Below are positions 1-6,784 of a stretch of DNA of 64,000 nucleotides, in pieces (within the stretch, counting starts at the first letter, position 1; every line of letters begins with the position of its first letter). The translations under genes and the position numbers were made by a program. This DNA comes from Uliginosibacterium paludis (GTDB taxonomy: Bacteria > Pseudomonadota > Gammaproteobacteria > Burkholderiales > Rhodocyclaceae): contig NZ_JBDIVF010000003.1 in assembly GCF_039631355.1 (NCBI RefSeq), positions 310,001 to 374,000 of the forward strand, in the 5' to 3' direction. The notes beneath the pieces were generated by a model that worked only from the letters and a program-made list of their open reading frames with translations, was not told the DNA's origin and made no database searches.

Positions 1-2
1 TG

Positions 3-68
3 GCTCTCGCAGGTTTGCTGGTACTTGTGACAGGCTGGCGCAAGGCGCCGGAACAGGCAGAAACATGA
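3..68 (+). CDS. C-terminal end of an unidentified upstream protein (partial)
   Basis: An open frame enters from the left edge and ends at TGA 66-68. The visible tail is about 21 residues: a hydrophobic stretch (ALAGLLVLVTGW) and a short charged end. Its stop overlaps the ATG of the next gene in an ATGA arrangement, which suggests translational coupling and one operon with the protease. The hydrophobic stretch hints at a membrane protein, but too little is present to name a family. Confidence 0.5.
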   Translation, partial: ALAGLLVLVTGWRKAPEQAET

Positions 69-910
69 CGATCATGAAAAGATTTGCGCGCAGCTTGCCC
101 ATCGTTCAGGCCGGCGTCCTGGCGACGCTCGCCCTGGTTGTCGCCGGCTGTGAAACCGTACAGACCACGCAGCCTGGCGTAGTGGGTGTTCAGCGGCAGC
201 AATATGTGTCGCCGCTGGTCAATCGTGCCGCTCTGAACAAGCAGGCGACCGTGCTCTACAAGGAAACGCTGGGGGATGCCGAGAAAAAGCAGCTTCTCAA
301 CCGCGATCCCGAGGCCGTCAGCCGGGTTCGCGCGATCGCTCATCGCATCATCCCTCAGGTAGGCGCTTTCCGGCCGGATGCCAGAAACTGGCAGTGGGAA
401 ATCAATGTCATCAGCTCGAAGGAGCTCAACGCCTGGTGCATGCCGGGTGGAAAGATAGCGGTCTATACCGGTCTCATCGAGCAGCTTCAGGCCTCTGACG
501 ATGAACTGGCCCAGGTCATGGGGCACGAGATAGCGCACGCTTTGCGCGAACATGCCTGGGAGCGTGCCTCGCGACAGGCGGCAGCCGGGCTGGGCATGAC
601 CATCGTGGGGATTGCGTTGGGCGTCGGACAGGACGGAATAGATCTTGCCAGTACGGTCTACAACGTGACCTTCCAGTTGCCGAACTCGCGCGAGCATGAA
701 ACCGAGGCAGACCGCATCGGCATCGAACTGGCGGCACGAGCCGGCTATGATCCCCGCGCCGCGGTCACGCTGTGGCAGAAGATGGCCAAGGCGAGCGATG
801 GCGCGCCACCGAAGTGGTTATCGACTCACCCCGCTGCGGCTGATCGCGAGCAGGATCTGCGTTTTTATGGCGAAAAAGTGATGCCGCTGTATCAACAGGC
901 GAAGCGCTGA
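65..910 (+). CDS. M48-family zinc metalloprotease, lipoprotein (LoiP/BepA-like)
   Basis: Peptidase of the M48 (Ste24/HtpX/BepA/LoiP) group, expected in the periplasm and attached to a membrane by lipid. The N-terminus is a lipoprotein signal with lipobox VAGC (Cys29). The zinc motif HEIAH lies at residues 154-158, and a downstream ETEAD motif near 212-216 supplies the third ligand. At 281 residues it fits the stand-alone M48 lipoproteins rather than BepA, which carries a long TPR tail absent here. In E. coli such enzymes degrade misfolded outer-membrane proteins; that role is inferred. An alternative start is ATG at 74. The first ATG overlaps the stop of the preceding gene. The convergent regulator gene ends at the very next base. 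Confidence 0.88.
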   Translation: MTIMKRFARSLPIVQAGVLATLALVVAGCETVQTTQPGVVGVQRQQYVSPLVNRAALNKQATVLYKETLGDAEKKQLLNRDPEAVSRVRAIAHRIIPQVGAFRPDARNWQWEINVISSKELNAWCMPGGKIAVYTGLIEQLQASDDELAQVMGHEIAHALREHAWERASRQAAAGLGMTIVGIALGVGQDGIDLASTVYNVTFQLPNSREHETEADRIGIELAARAGYDPRAAVTLWQKMAKASDGAPPKWLSTHPAAADREQDLRFYGEKVMPLYQQAKR

Positions 911-1708
911 TCAGCGCTTGCTCAAGGGGCGCAGCATCACGAGCTTGATGTGCTCCTGCTCTACTGGCCTGAGTGTGGTTTGCTGGCAGGTGATCAGCCC
1001 GCGCTTCGGATGCTGGAAACGGCGTTCTCCGCCTTGGCGTTCAAGCACGTCATGCTGCTTCCAGAAGCGGGCGAAATCCGTGCTGCCCGCCGACAGTTCG
1101 CTGACGAGGCGGAGCAGGGCGGGCTCGTCCAGGCGCGCTCGGCAGTCTGCGCGAAATTCAGCCGTGATGCGCCGGGCTCGCGTTTCCCAGTCGACGAGAA
1201 ATTCACGCGTTTCAGCCCGCAGGAAAACAAAACGCAGCATGTTGGGAGGCGGCGCATTGGCGTCGTGGGGCTGGTCCAGCCAGCCGGAGAAAAGATCGGC
1301 CGCTGCCGCATTCCAGTCAAGGATGTCCCAGTAGCGCCCCATTAGATAGGCAGGAACACCGATTTCGGGAAGCAGGGTGCTGTAGATCGGTGCGGCGTCG
1401 TCATCTTCGGGCTGGCTCGCCTGGGGGTCACGGCGATCTGCCATTTCGAATACGTAGGCGCGCTCAGAGCGGTTCAGACGGAGGCTGCGCGCGAGCCGGT
1501 CCAGCACTTCCGCCGAGACATTCACCTCGCGTCCCTGTTCGATCCAGGTGTACCAGGTCGGGCTGATTCCGATGAGCTGGGCCATTTCCTCGCGGCGCAG
1601 CCCTGCCGTGCGGCGCCTGCTGCCGCTGGCAAAGCCGAAGTCTGCTGGCTGGCTGCGGTGGCGCAGCACCTGGATGAACTCCCCGAGTTCCTTGCGACGG
1701 CTATCCAT
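911..1708 (-). CDS. XRE-family transcriptional regulator with MmyB-like ligand-binding domain
   Basis: DNA-binding regulator of 265 residues. An N-terminal helix-turn-helix of Cro/CI type spans roughly residues 30-85 (RRTAGLRREEMAQLIGIS then TWYTWIEQGREV). The remaining 160 residues match the MmyB-like ligand-binding fold by pattern (YLMGRYWDILDWNAAAADLF, then LRFVFL). Family members are local repressors, often of nearby oxidoreductase genes, and the ligand is usually unknown. The gene is divergent from leuC with about 160 bases between them. A perfect 10-bp palindrome just upstream of its start is a candidate autoregulatory operator. Whether it touches leuC cannot be judged. The family call is firm; the target is unknown. 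Confidence 0.85.
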   Translation of the reverse strand: MDSRRKELGEFIQVLRHRSQPADFGFASGSRRRTAGLRREEMAQLIGISPTWYTWIEQGREVNVSAEVLDRLARSLRLNRSERAYVFEMADRRDPQASQPEDDDAAPIYSTLLPEIGVPAYLMGRYWDILDWNAAAADLFSGWLDQPHDANAPPPNMLRFVFLRAETREFLVDWETRARRITAEFRADCRARLDEPALLRLVSELSAGSTDFARFWKQHDVLERQGGERRFQHPKRGLITCQQTTLRPVEQEHIKLVMLRPLSKR

Positions 1709-1743
1709 GCGTATCGGTGCTCCTGCAGATCCTGTTAGTTCTG

Positions 1744-1753
1744 ATACTAGTAT
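1744..1753. promoter_or_regulatory. Candidate operator palindrome in the XRE/leuC divergent region
   Basis: ATACTAGTAT is a perfect 10-bp palindrome 36 bases upstream of the XRE start codon. XRE repressors commonly bind such symmetric sites next to their own gene. Assignment to this regulator is inferred from position only. Confidence 0.35.
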
Positions 1754-1764
1754 TGATGCTTGTA

Positions 1765-1793
1765 TTGTGCGGGTATTGGATCACGCATAGTAT
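1765..1793 (+). promoter_or_regulatory. Possible sigma-70 promoter of leuCD
   Basis: TTGTGC at 1765-1770 and TAGTAT at 1788-1793 are separated by 17 bases. The match is moderate, but it is the best one in the leuC leader. leuC has a good ribosome site, AAGGAG at 1857-1862. Confidence 0.35.
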
Positions 1794-1869
1794 CCGCTCC
1801 GCAAACCGGGCTTTTGCCCCGGACCCAGATCCGCGCCACCTGTTCGGCGCCCAGGCAAGGAGTGATTGA

Positions 1870-3273
1870 ATGGCCAAGACTCTCTACGACAAGCTGTGGG
1901 ATTCCCACGTTGTCCGTCAGGAAGAAGACGGTACCTGTCTTCTCTACATCGACCGTCACCTGATGCACGAAGTGACCAGCCCGCAAGCCTTCGAGGGCCT
2001 GCGTCTGGCCGGCCGCAAGGCATGGCGCAACACCTCGATCGTGGCCGTGCCGGATCACAACACACCGACCAACAACTGGGATCGCGATATCGAAGACCCG
2101 ATCTCGAAGACCCAGGTCGATACGCTGGACGCGAACATCAAGGAATTCGGCTCGCTGATCTACTTCCCGTTCAAGCACAAGAACCAGGGCATCATCCACG
2201 TGATCGCCCCGGAAAACGGCGCGACCCTGCCGGGCATGACGGTGGTGTGCGGCGACAGCCACACCGCGACCCACGGCGCTTTTGGCGCCTTGGCTCACGG
2301 CATCGGCACCTCGGAAGTCGAGCACGTGCTGGCCACGCAAACCCTGGTGCAGAAGAAGTCCAAGGCCATGCTGGTGAAGGTGGAAGGCCAGCTCGGCGCG
2401 GGCGTGACCGCCAAGGACATCGCGCTCGCCATCATTGGCAAGATCGGCACCGCCGGCGGTACGGGCTATTGCATCGAGTTCGCCGGCTCGGCGATCCGTG
2501 GCCTGTCCATGGAAGGCCGCATGACGGTCTGCAACCTCGCTATCGAAGCCGGTGCGCGTGCAGGCATCATCGGTGTGGACCAGACCACCATCGATTACCT
2601 GCAGGGCCGCGAGCATGCGCCGAAGGGTGCTGACTGGGACAAGGCTGTTGCTTACTGGAAGACGCTGCACTCGGAAGAGGGCGCTTCGTTTGACGCCGTG
2701 GTCGAGATGAAGGCTGAAGAAATCGAGCCGCAGGTGACCTGGGGCACTTCGCCGGAGCAGGTGCTGGCGGTGGGCGGCAAGGTGCCGAACCCGGCCAACG
2801 AGGCTGATCCGGTGAAGCGTGCCGGCATCGAGCGCGCGCTGCAGTACATGGGCCTGACCGCCGACATGCCGATCACCGAGATCCAGATCGACAAGGTCTT
2901 CATCGGTTCCTGCACCAACAGCCGCATCGAAGACATGCGTGCCGCCGCCGCGGTGGCCAAGGGCAAGAAGGTGGCTGGCAACGTGAAGCTGGCGATGGTG
3001 GTGCCGGGCTCCGGCATCGTGAAGCGCCAGGCTGAAGCTGAAGGCCTCGACAAAATCTTCATCGAAGCCGGTTTCGAATGGCGTGAGCCGGGTTGCTCGA
3101 TGTGTCTGGCGATGAATGCCGACCGTCTGAGCCCGGGCGAGCGTTGCGCTTCGACCTCCAACCGCAACTTCGAAGGTCGCCAGGGCCCCGGTGGTCGCAC
3201 CCATCTGGTGAGCCCGGCTATGGCCGCCGCCGCCGCGATCGCCGGTCACTTCGTCGACATCCGTCAGGCCTAA
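1870..3273 (+). CDS. leuC: 3-isopropylmalate dehydratase large subunit
   Basis: LeuC, the iron-sulfur subunit of isopropylmalate isomerase, converts 2-isopropylmalate to 3-isopropylmalate in leucine synthesis and acts with LeuD in the cytoplasm. At 467 residues it has normal family length. Aconitase-family signatures are clear: VCGDSHTATHGAFG around residue 130, the cluster cysteine in GSCTNSRIEDM near 350, and the paired cysteines in GCSMCLAMN near 410. The start is set by AAGGAG eight bases before ATG. leuD follows after 12 bases with its own AGAGGAG site, so the two are co-transcribed. Codon use is strongly biased, as expected for a well-expressed gene. Confidence 0.98.
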   Translation: MAKTLYDKLWDSHVVRQEEDGTCLLYIDRHLMHEVTSPQAFEGLRLAGRKAWRNTSIVAVPDHNTPTNNWDRDIEDPISKTQVDTLDANIKEFGSLIYFPFKHKNQGIIHVIAPENGATLPGMTVVCGDSHTATHGAFGALAHGIGTSEVEHVLATQTLVQKKSKAMLVKVEGQLGAGVTAKDIALAIIGKIGTAGGTGYCIEFAGSAIRGLSMEGRMTVCNLAIEAGARAGIIGVDQTTIDYLQGREHAPKGADWDKAVAYWKTLHSEEGASFDAVVEMKAEEIEPQVTWGTSPEQVLAVGGKVPNPANEADPVKRAGIERALQYMGLTADMPITEIQIDKVFIGSCTNSRIEDMRAAAAVAKGKKVAGNVKLAMVVPGSGIVKRQAEAEGLDKIFIEAGFEWREPGCSMCLAMNADRLSPGERCASTSNRNFEGRQGPGGRTHLVSPAMAAAAAIAGHFVDIRQA

Positions 3274-3285
3274 GAGGAGAAACAG

Positions 3286-3924
3286 ATGAAAGCATTTACC
3301 CGTCTCAATGGCCTCGTGTGCCCGCTGGATCGCGCCAACGTCGATACCGACGCGATCATCCCGAAGCAGTTCCTGAAGTCGATCAAGCGCAGCGGCTTCG
3401 GCCCCTACCTGTTCGACGAGTGGCGCTACACCAACTACGGTGAGCCCGGCATGGACTGCACGAACCGTCCGAAGAACCCGGACTTCGTGCTGAACCAGCC
3501 GCGTTACCAGGGCGCGCAAGTGCTGCTGGCGCGCGACAACTTCGGCTGCGGCTCCTCGCGCGAACACGCGCCCTGGGCCATCGAGGACTACGGCTTCCGC
3601 GTGATGATTGCACCGTCATTCGCCGACATCTTCTTCAGCAACAGCTACAAGAACGCGATCCTGCCGATCGTGGCTTCCGCTGAAATCGTCGACCGCCTGT
3701 TCAAGGAATGCGAAGCGACTGAAGGCTACAAGCTGGACGTGGATCTGGAATCGCAGACCGTGACTACGCCGGGCGGCTTCTCCTTCAAGTTCGAGATCAC
3801 CGAGCACCGCAAGCACTGCCTGCTCAACGGCCTCGATGACATCGGCCTGACCTTGCAGCACGCTGATGAGATCAAGGCCTTCGAGACCAAGCACAAAGCT
3901 GCTCAGCCTTGGCTGTTCGCCTGA
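3286..3924 (+). CDS. leuD: 3-isopropylmalate dehydratase small subunit
   Basis: LeuD is the swivel-domain partner of LeuC. The protein has 212 residues, typical for the proteobacterial small subunit. It starts MKAFTRLNGLVCPLDRANVD, the usual N-terminus, and carries the loop motif NFGCGSSREHAPWA near residue 85, which closes over the substrate. It lies 12 bases after leuC behind AGAGGAG. A short hairpin separates it from leuB, so leuB may be transcribed at a lower level. No oddities were seen. Confidence 0.98.
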   Translation: MKAFTRLNGLVCPLDRANVDTDAIIPKQFLKSIKRSGFGPYLFDEWRYTNYGEPGMDCTNRPKNPDFVLNQPRYQGAQVLLARDNFGCGSSREHAPWAIEDYGFRVMIAPSFADIFFSNSYKNAILPIVASAEIVDRLFKECEATEGYKLDVDLESQTVTTPGGFSFKFEITEHRKHCLLNGLDDIGLTLQHADEIKAFETKHKAAQPWLFA

Positions 3925-3948
3925 TCAACCCATATTGAAATGCAGAGT

Positions 3949-3964
3949 GCCGGCGCAAGCCGGC
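3949..3964 (+). terminator. Weak hairpin between leuD and leuB
   Basis: GCCGGC (3949-3954), loop GCAA and GCCGGC (3959-3964) are followed by CTTTGTTC. The stem is short and the T-run is broken, so it more likely tunes or stabilises the message than ends it. Confidence 0.35.
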
Positions 3965-3988
3965 CTTTGTTCATGCAAAGGAAAAGAA

Positions 3989-5050
3989 ATGAAGATCTGT
4001 GTTCTGCCGGGTGACGGCATTGGTGTCGAGATCATTGCTGAAGCCGTGCGCGTGCTGGATGCGCTCAAGAGCGACGGCCTCAAGATGGAAATGGAATACG
4101 CCGAGCTGGGCGGTTGCGCGGTGGATTCCACCGGCTCGCCTTACCCGGAAGCTACCCAGAAGCTGGCGCGTGAAGCCGACGCCGTGCTGCTCGGCGCCGT
4201 GGGCGGCCCGAAGTGGGACGTGCTGCCGCGTCCGCAGCGTCCGGAGCGTGGCCTGCTGGGTATCCGCAAGGATCTGAACCTGTTCGCCAACCTGCGCCCG
4301 GCCGTGCTCTACCCTGAGCTGGCCAATGCTTCCTCGCTGAAGCCGGAAATCGTGTCGGGTCTGGACATCCTGATCGTGCGTGAGCTGACCGGTGACATCT
4401 ACTTCGGCGAGCCGCGTGGTATCGCGGTGGAAGACGGCAAGCGCGTCGGCCGCAACACCATGATCTACAACGAAGACGAAATCCGCCGCATCGGCCACGT
4501 TGCCTTCAAGTCCGCCCAAAAGCGCAACAAGAAGCTGTGCTCGGTCGACAAGATGAACGTGCTGGAAACCACCCAGCTGTGGCGCGACGTGATGATCGAA
4601 GTCGCCAAGGACTACCCGGATGTCGAGCTGAGCCACATGCTGGTCGACAACGCCGCGATGCAGCTCGTGCGCGCGCCGAAGCAGTTCGACGTGGTCGTCA
4701 CCGGCAACATGTTTGGCGACATCCTGTCTGACGAAGCCTCGATGCTGACCGGCTCCATCGGCATGCTGCCGTCTGCCTCGCTGGACCAGAACAACAAGGG
4801 CATGTACGAGCCCTGTCACGGTTCCGCACCGGACATTGCCGGCAAGGGCGTGGCCAATCCGCTCGCGACCATCTTGTCCGCCGCGATGATGCTGCGTTAC
4901 AGTGGCAACAACGAAGCGGCAGCTGTCCGCATCGAAAATGCCGTCAAGAAGGTGCTGGCCGCTGGCCTGCGCACTGGCGACATCTGGGAAGAAGGCACCA
5001 AGCGCGTTGGTACGCGCGAAATGGGCGACGCGGTGATCGCAGCGCTCTGA
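3989..5050 (+). CDS. leuB: 3-isopropylmalate dehydrogenase
   Basis: LeuB oxidises and decarboxylates 3-isopropylmalate with NAD+ in the last common step of leucine synthesis. The chosen ATG at 3989 gives 353 residues starting MKICVLPGDGIGVEI, the family N-terminus, behind AAAGGAAAAG; a longer upstream frame lacks homology. Diagnostic parts are GGPKWD near 75, the substrate arginines in RPERGLLGIRKDLNLFANLRP, the catalytic Tyr/Lys region (RELTGDIYFG; SVDKMNVLETTQLWR), and the metal-binding aspartates in FGDILSDEASMLTGSIGMLPSA. It is co-oriented with leuCD. About 300 bases of regulatory-looking DNA follow before asd. Confidence 0.98.
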   Translation: MKICVLPGDGIGVEIIAEAVRVLDALKSDGLKMEMEYAELGGCAVDSTGSPYPEATQKLAREADAVLLGAVGGPKWDVLPRPQRPERGLLGIRKDLNLFANLRPAVLYPELANASSLKPEIVSGLDILIVRELTGDIYFGEPRGIAVEDGKRVGRNTMIYNEDEIRRIGHVAFKSAQKRNKKLCSVDKMNVLETTQLWRDVMIEVAKDYPDVELSHMLVDNAAMQLVRAPKQFDVVVTGNMFGDILSDEASMLTGSIGMLPSASLDQNNKGMYEPCHGSAPDIAGKGVANPLATILSAAMMLRYSGNNEAAAVRIENAVKKVLAAGLRTGDIWEEGTKRVGTREMGDAVIAAL

Positions 5051-5062
5051 GTTTTGGCCCCC

Positions 5063-5086
5063 GGCTAAATTCTTGGGAATTTAGCC
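5063..5086 (+). terminator. Perfect hairpin after leuB, no T-run
   Basis: GGCTAAATTC (5063-5072), loop TTGG and GAATTTAGCC (5077-5086) form a perfect 10-bp stem 12 bases after the leuB stop. It is followed by a C-run, not T, so it is either a non-canonical terminator or a 3' stabiliser. The arm TTTAGCC recurs at the end of the asd leader frame, and its complement GGCTAAA recurs at 5306-5312. Confidence 0.45.
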
Positions 5087-5148
5087 GCCCCCCGAGGTGG
5101 CGCAAGTCAATCTTGGGGCGGCCCTGCAATTGACTTGGCGAAAACGTG

Positions 5149-5265
5149 ATGCAACGGACACTGAATACATTCGGGCTGGAAGCTTTCTGCGCTGCAGAGG
5201 CCTCCACTCGCGTGTCTGTTGCCACGACCGTCACCACCACGACCAAAAAAACCACCACGGTTTAG
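5149..5265 (+). CDS. Candidate threonine-rich leader peptide upstream of asd
   Basis: A short frame ends with the residues VATTVTTTTKKTTTV and a TAG at 5263-5265. Nine of the last fifteen residues are Thr (ACC or ACG codons 5224-5259) and two are Lys. The E. coli threonine operon leader ThrL has a comparable Thr-rich run, and Asd makes the precursor shared by threonine, methionine and lysine. From ATG 5149 the product is 38 residues. A GTG at 5212, 12 bases after AGAGG, would give 17 residues and is an equally good start. The stop codon lies inside an RNA stem that competes with two others. Function is inferred: chance low complexity is possible, and no T-run terminator is present. Confidence 0.5.
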   Translation: MQRTLNTFGLEAFCAAEASTRVSVATTVTTTTKKTTTV

Positions 5266-5312
5266 CCCTGTCACGCCGCTTGATGTCTCCGCGGCGGCGG
5301 AGACAGGCTAAA
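5261..5312 (+). promoter_or_regulatory. Candidate attenuator: mutually exclusive RNA stems before asd
   Basis: Stem A pairs 5261-5272 (TTTAGCCCTGTC, containing the leader stop codon) with 5302-5312 (GACAGGCTAAA), 11 pairs with one bulged C. Stem B pairs 5285-5292 (GTCTCCGC) with 5297-5304 (GCGGAGAC), 8 perfect pairs. Stem C pairs CGCCGC (5274-5279) with GCGGCG (5291-5296). A and B share 5302-5304, and C competes with B. A ribosome stalled on the Thr codons, or sitting at the stop, would change which stem forms. There is no downstream T-run, so control could be Rho-dependent or act on translation of asd. Confidence 0.45.
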
Positions 5313-5347
5313 GCGAGCGGAGGCGGTTCAGGCAAAAGGTAATCACG

Positions 5348-6472
5348 ATGAAGAGAGTTGGTATTGTCGGCTGGCGCGGTATGGTCGGCTCGGTGCTCAT
5401 GCAACGCATGCGCGAGGAAAATGATTTCGCCCTGATCGAACCGGTGTTCTTCACCACCTCGAACGCGGGCGGGGCCGGCCCGGCCGAGAGCGGCGGCGCG
5501 CCCTTGAAGGATGCCAAGTCCATCGCTGATCTGGCGCAGATGGACGTGATCATCACCTGTCAGGGCGGTGACTACACCAACGAAGTCTTTCCCCAACTGC
5601 GCGCGGCTGGCTGGAAGGGCTACTGGATCGACGCGGCTTCGAGCCTGCGCATGAAGGACGATGCGATCATCATCCTTGATCCTGTCAACAAGAACGTGAT
5701 CCAGAACGGCCTCGCCAAGGGCGTCAAGAACTATGTCGGTGGCAACTGCACGGTCAGCCTGATGCTGATGGCGCTGGGCGGTCTGTTCCAGAACGACATG
5801 GTCGAGTGGGCGACCTCGATGACCTATCAGGCTGCGTCCGGTGCCGGTGCGCAGAACATGCGCGAGCTGATTGCGCAGATGGGCAAGATCCACGCTTCCG
5901 TTGCCGATCTGCTGGCCGATCCGGCTTCCGCCATCCTTGAGATCGACCGCAAGGTGGCCGAAACCATGCGCTCGAGCGAGATGCCGGTGCAGAACTTCCG
6001 TGGCGTGCCGCTGGCCGGCAGTCTGATTCCGTGGATCGACGTACCCTACGAGCATGGTCAGAGCAAGGAAGAGTGGAAGGGCGGCGCCGAGTGCAACAAG
6101 ATCCTCGGCAAGCCGGCTTTCCGCACGGCAGGCTCGGTGCCCATTGATGGCCTCTGTGTACGGATCGGCGCGATGCGTTGTCACAGCCAGGCGCTGACCA
6201 TCAAGCTGCGTCAGGACGTGCCGCTGGACGAGATCCACGAAATTCTCGCCGGCGCCAATGACTGGGTGCGCGTGATCCCGAATGAGCGCGAGCGCAGCGA
6301 GCGCGAACTGGCGCCCAATGCAGTAACCGGCCATCTGCATGTGCCCGTTGGTCGCCTTCACAAGATGGCGATGGGCGGCGAATACCTTGCCGCGTTCACT
6401 GTAGGTGATCAGTTGCTTTGGGGCGCGGCCGAGCCACTGCGCCGCATGTTGAGGATCCTGCTTGAGTCCTGA
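5348..6472 (+). CDS. asd: Aspartate-semialdehyde dehydrogenase
   Basis: Asd reduces aspartyl phosphate to aspartate semialdehyde, the branch point for lysine/diaminopimelate, threonine and methionine. It has 374 residues and belongs to the longer Gram-negative subclass. Visible parts are the nucleotide-binding start RVGIVGWRGMVGSVLMQRM, the catalytic cysteine in GGNCTVSLMLMALGGL near residue 135, and the substrate and catalytic region with VRIGAMRCHSQALTIKL. The start ATG follows AAAAGG by about eight bases. The Thr-rich leader frame and competing stems directly upstream suggest attenuation by the pathway product. A bidirectional hairpin follows, so asd is probably the last gene of the leu-asd group. 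Confidence 0.98.
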   Translation: MKRVGIVGWRGMVGSVLMQRMREENDFALIEPVFFTTSNAGGAGPAESGGAPLKDAKSIADLAQMDVIITCQGGDYTNEVFPQLRAAGWKGYWIDAASSLRMKDDAIIILDPVNKNVIQNGLAKGVKNYVGGNCTVSLMLMALGGLFQNDMVEWATSMTYQAASGAGAQNMRELIAQMGKIHASVADLLADPASAILEIDRKVAETMRSSEMPVQNFRGVPLAGSLIPWIDVPYEHGQSKEEWKGGAECNKILGKPAFRTAGSVPIDGLCVRIGAMRCHSQALTIKLRQDVPLDEIHEILAGANDWVRVIPNERERSERELAPNAVTGHLHVPVGRLHKMAMGGEYLAAFTVGDQLLWGAAEPLRRMLRILLES

Positions 6473-6536
6473 TTCAGTCGTGTAGCCTGAATAGGCTCAT
6501 TTTTATGTTTTGTAAGGGCTTGATTGTTAAGCCATG

Positions 6537-6571
6537 TTTTGGCGGTCATTCCAGCGGGATGGCCGCCAAAA
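6537..6571. terminator. Strong hairpin after asd, bidirectional
   Basis: TTTTGGCGGTCAT (6537-6549) pairs with ATGGCCGCCAAAA (6559-6571) over 13 positions with one G-U pair and a 9-base loop. The T and A ends make it usable from both strands, though the T-run past the stem is short. It marks the end of the asd transcript. Confidence 0.6.
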
Positions 6572-6696
6572 TCATTTGCAGCGCAAGGGTGCCATCTGCA
6601 AGCGAGAAGATCCGGGTGATTTCGATTGCTTGAAATGCCCCGCCCGAGGCGCTTTCTGCCCATGTTGTAATACAGGTACTGATGTTTTGCCTTAGC

Positions 6697-6725
6697 TTGC
6701 GGCTCTAAACTGTTGATGTTATTTT
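6697..6725 (+). promoter_or_regulatory. Possible fimV promoter
   Basis: TTGCGG (6697-6702) and TATTTT (6720-6725) have 17-base spacing, about 55 bases before the fimV ATG. The match is moderate. Confidence 0.3.
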
Positions 6726-6784
6726 GATCTCGCTCTCTAACTCTAAGAGACGGTGCTTGGATTAATGCACCGCGCATACTAGAC

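Larger units (their letters stand above)
6473..6784. other. 312-base intergenic region between asd and fimV
   Basis: No gene is visible. It holds a strong bidirectional hairpin (6537-6571), then about 130 bases without clear signals, then a likely fimV promoter. In the fimV leader, TCTCT and AGAGA form a small hairpin, and GGTGC pairs with GCACC just after it. There is no obvious Shine-Dalgarno sequence before the fimV ATG. Confidence 0.6.

Noticed and set aside
1747..3567. A 606-codon open frame on the minus strand opposite leuC and leuD
   Set aside because: It is antisense to strongly conserved leuC and leuD, has a His/Arg/Gly-rich composition typical of the complement of GC-rich codons, and shows no domain.
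5231..6361. Long minus-strand frame opposite asd
   Set aside because: Antisense shadow of a conserved gene with no recognisable family and no ribosome site.
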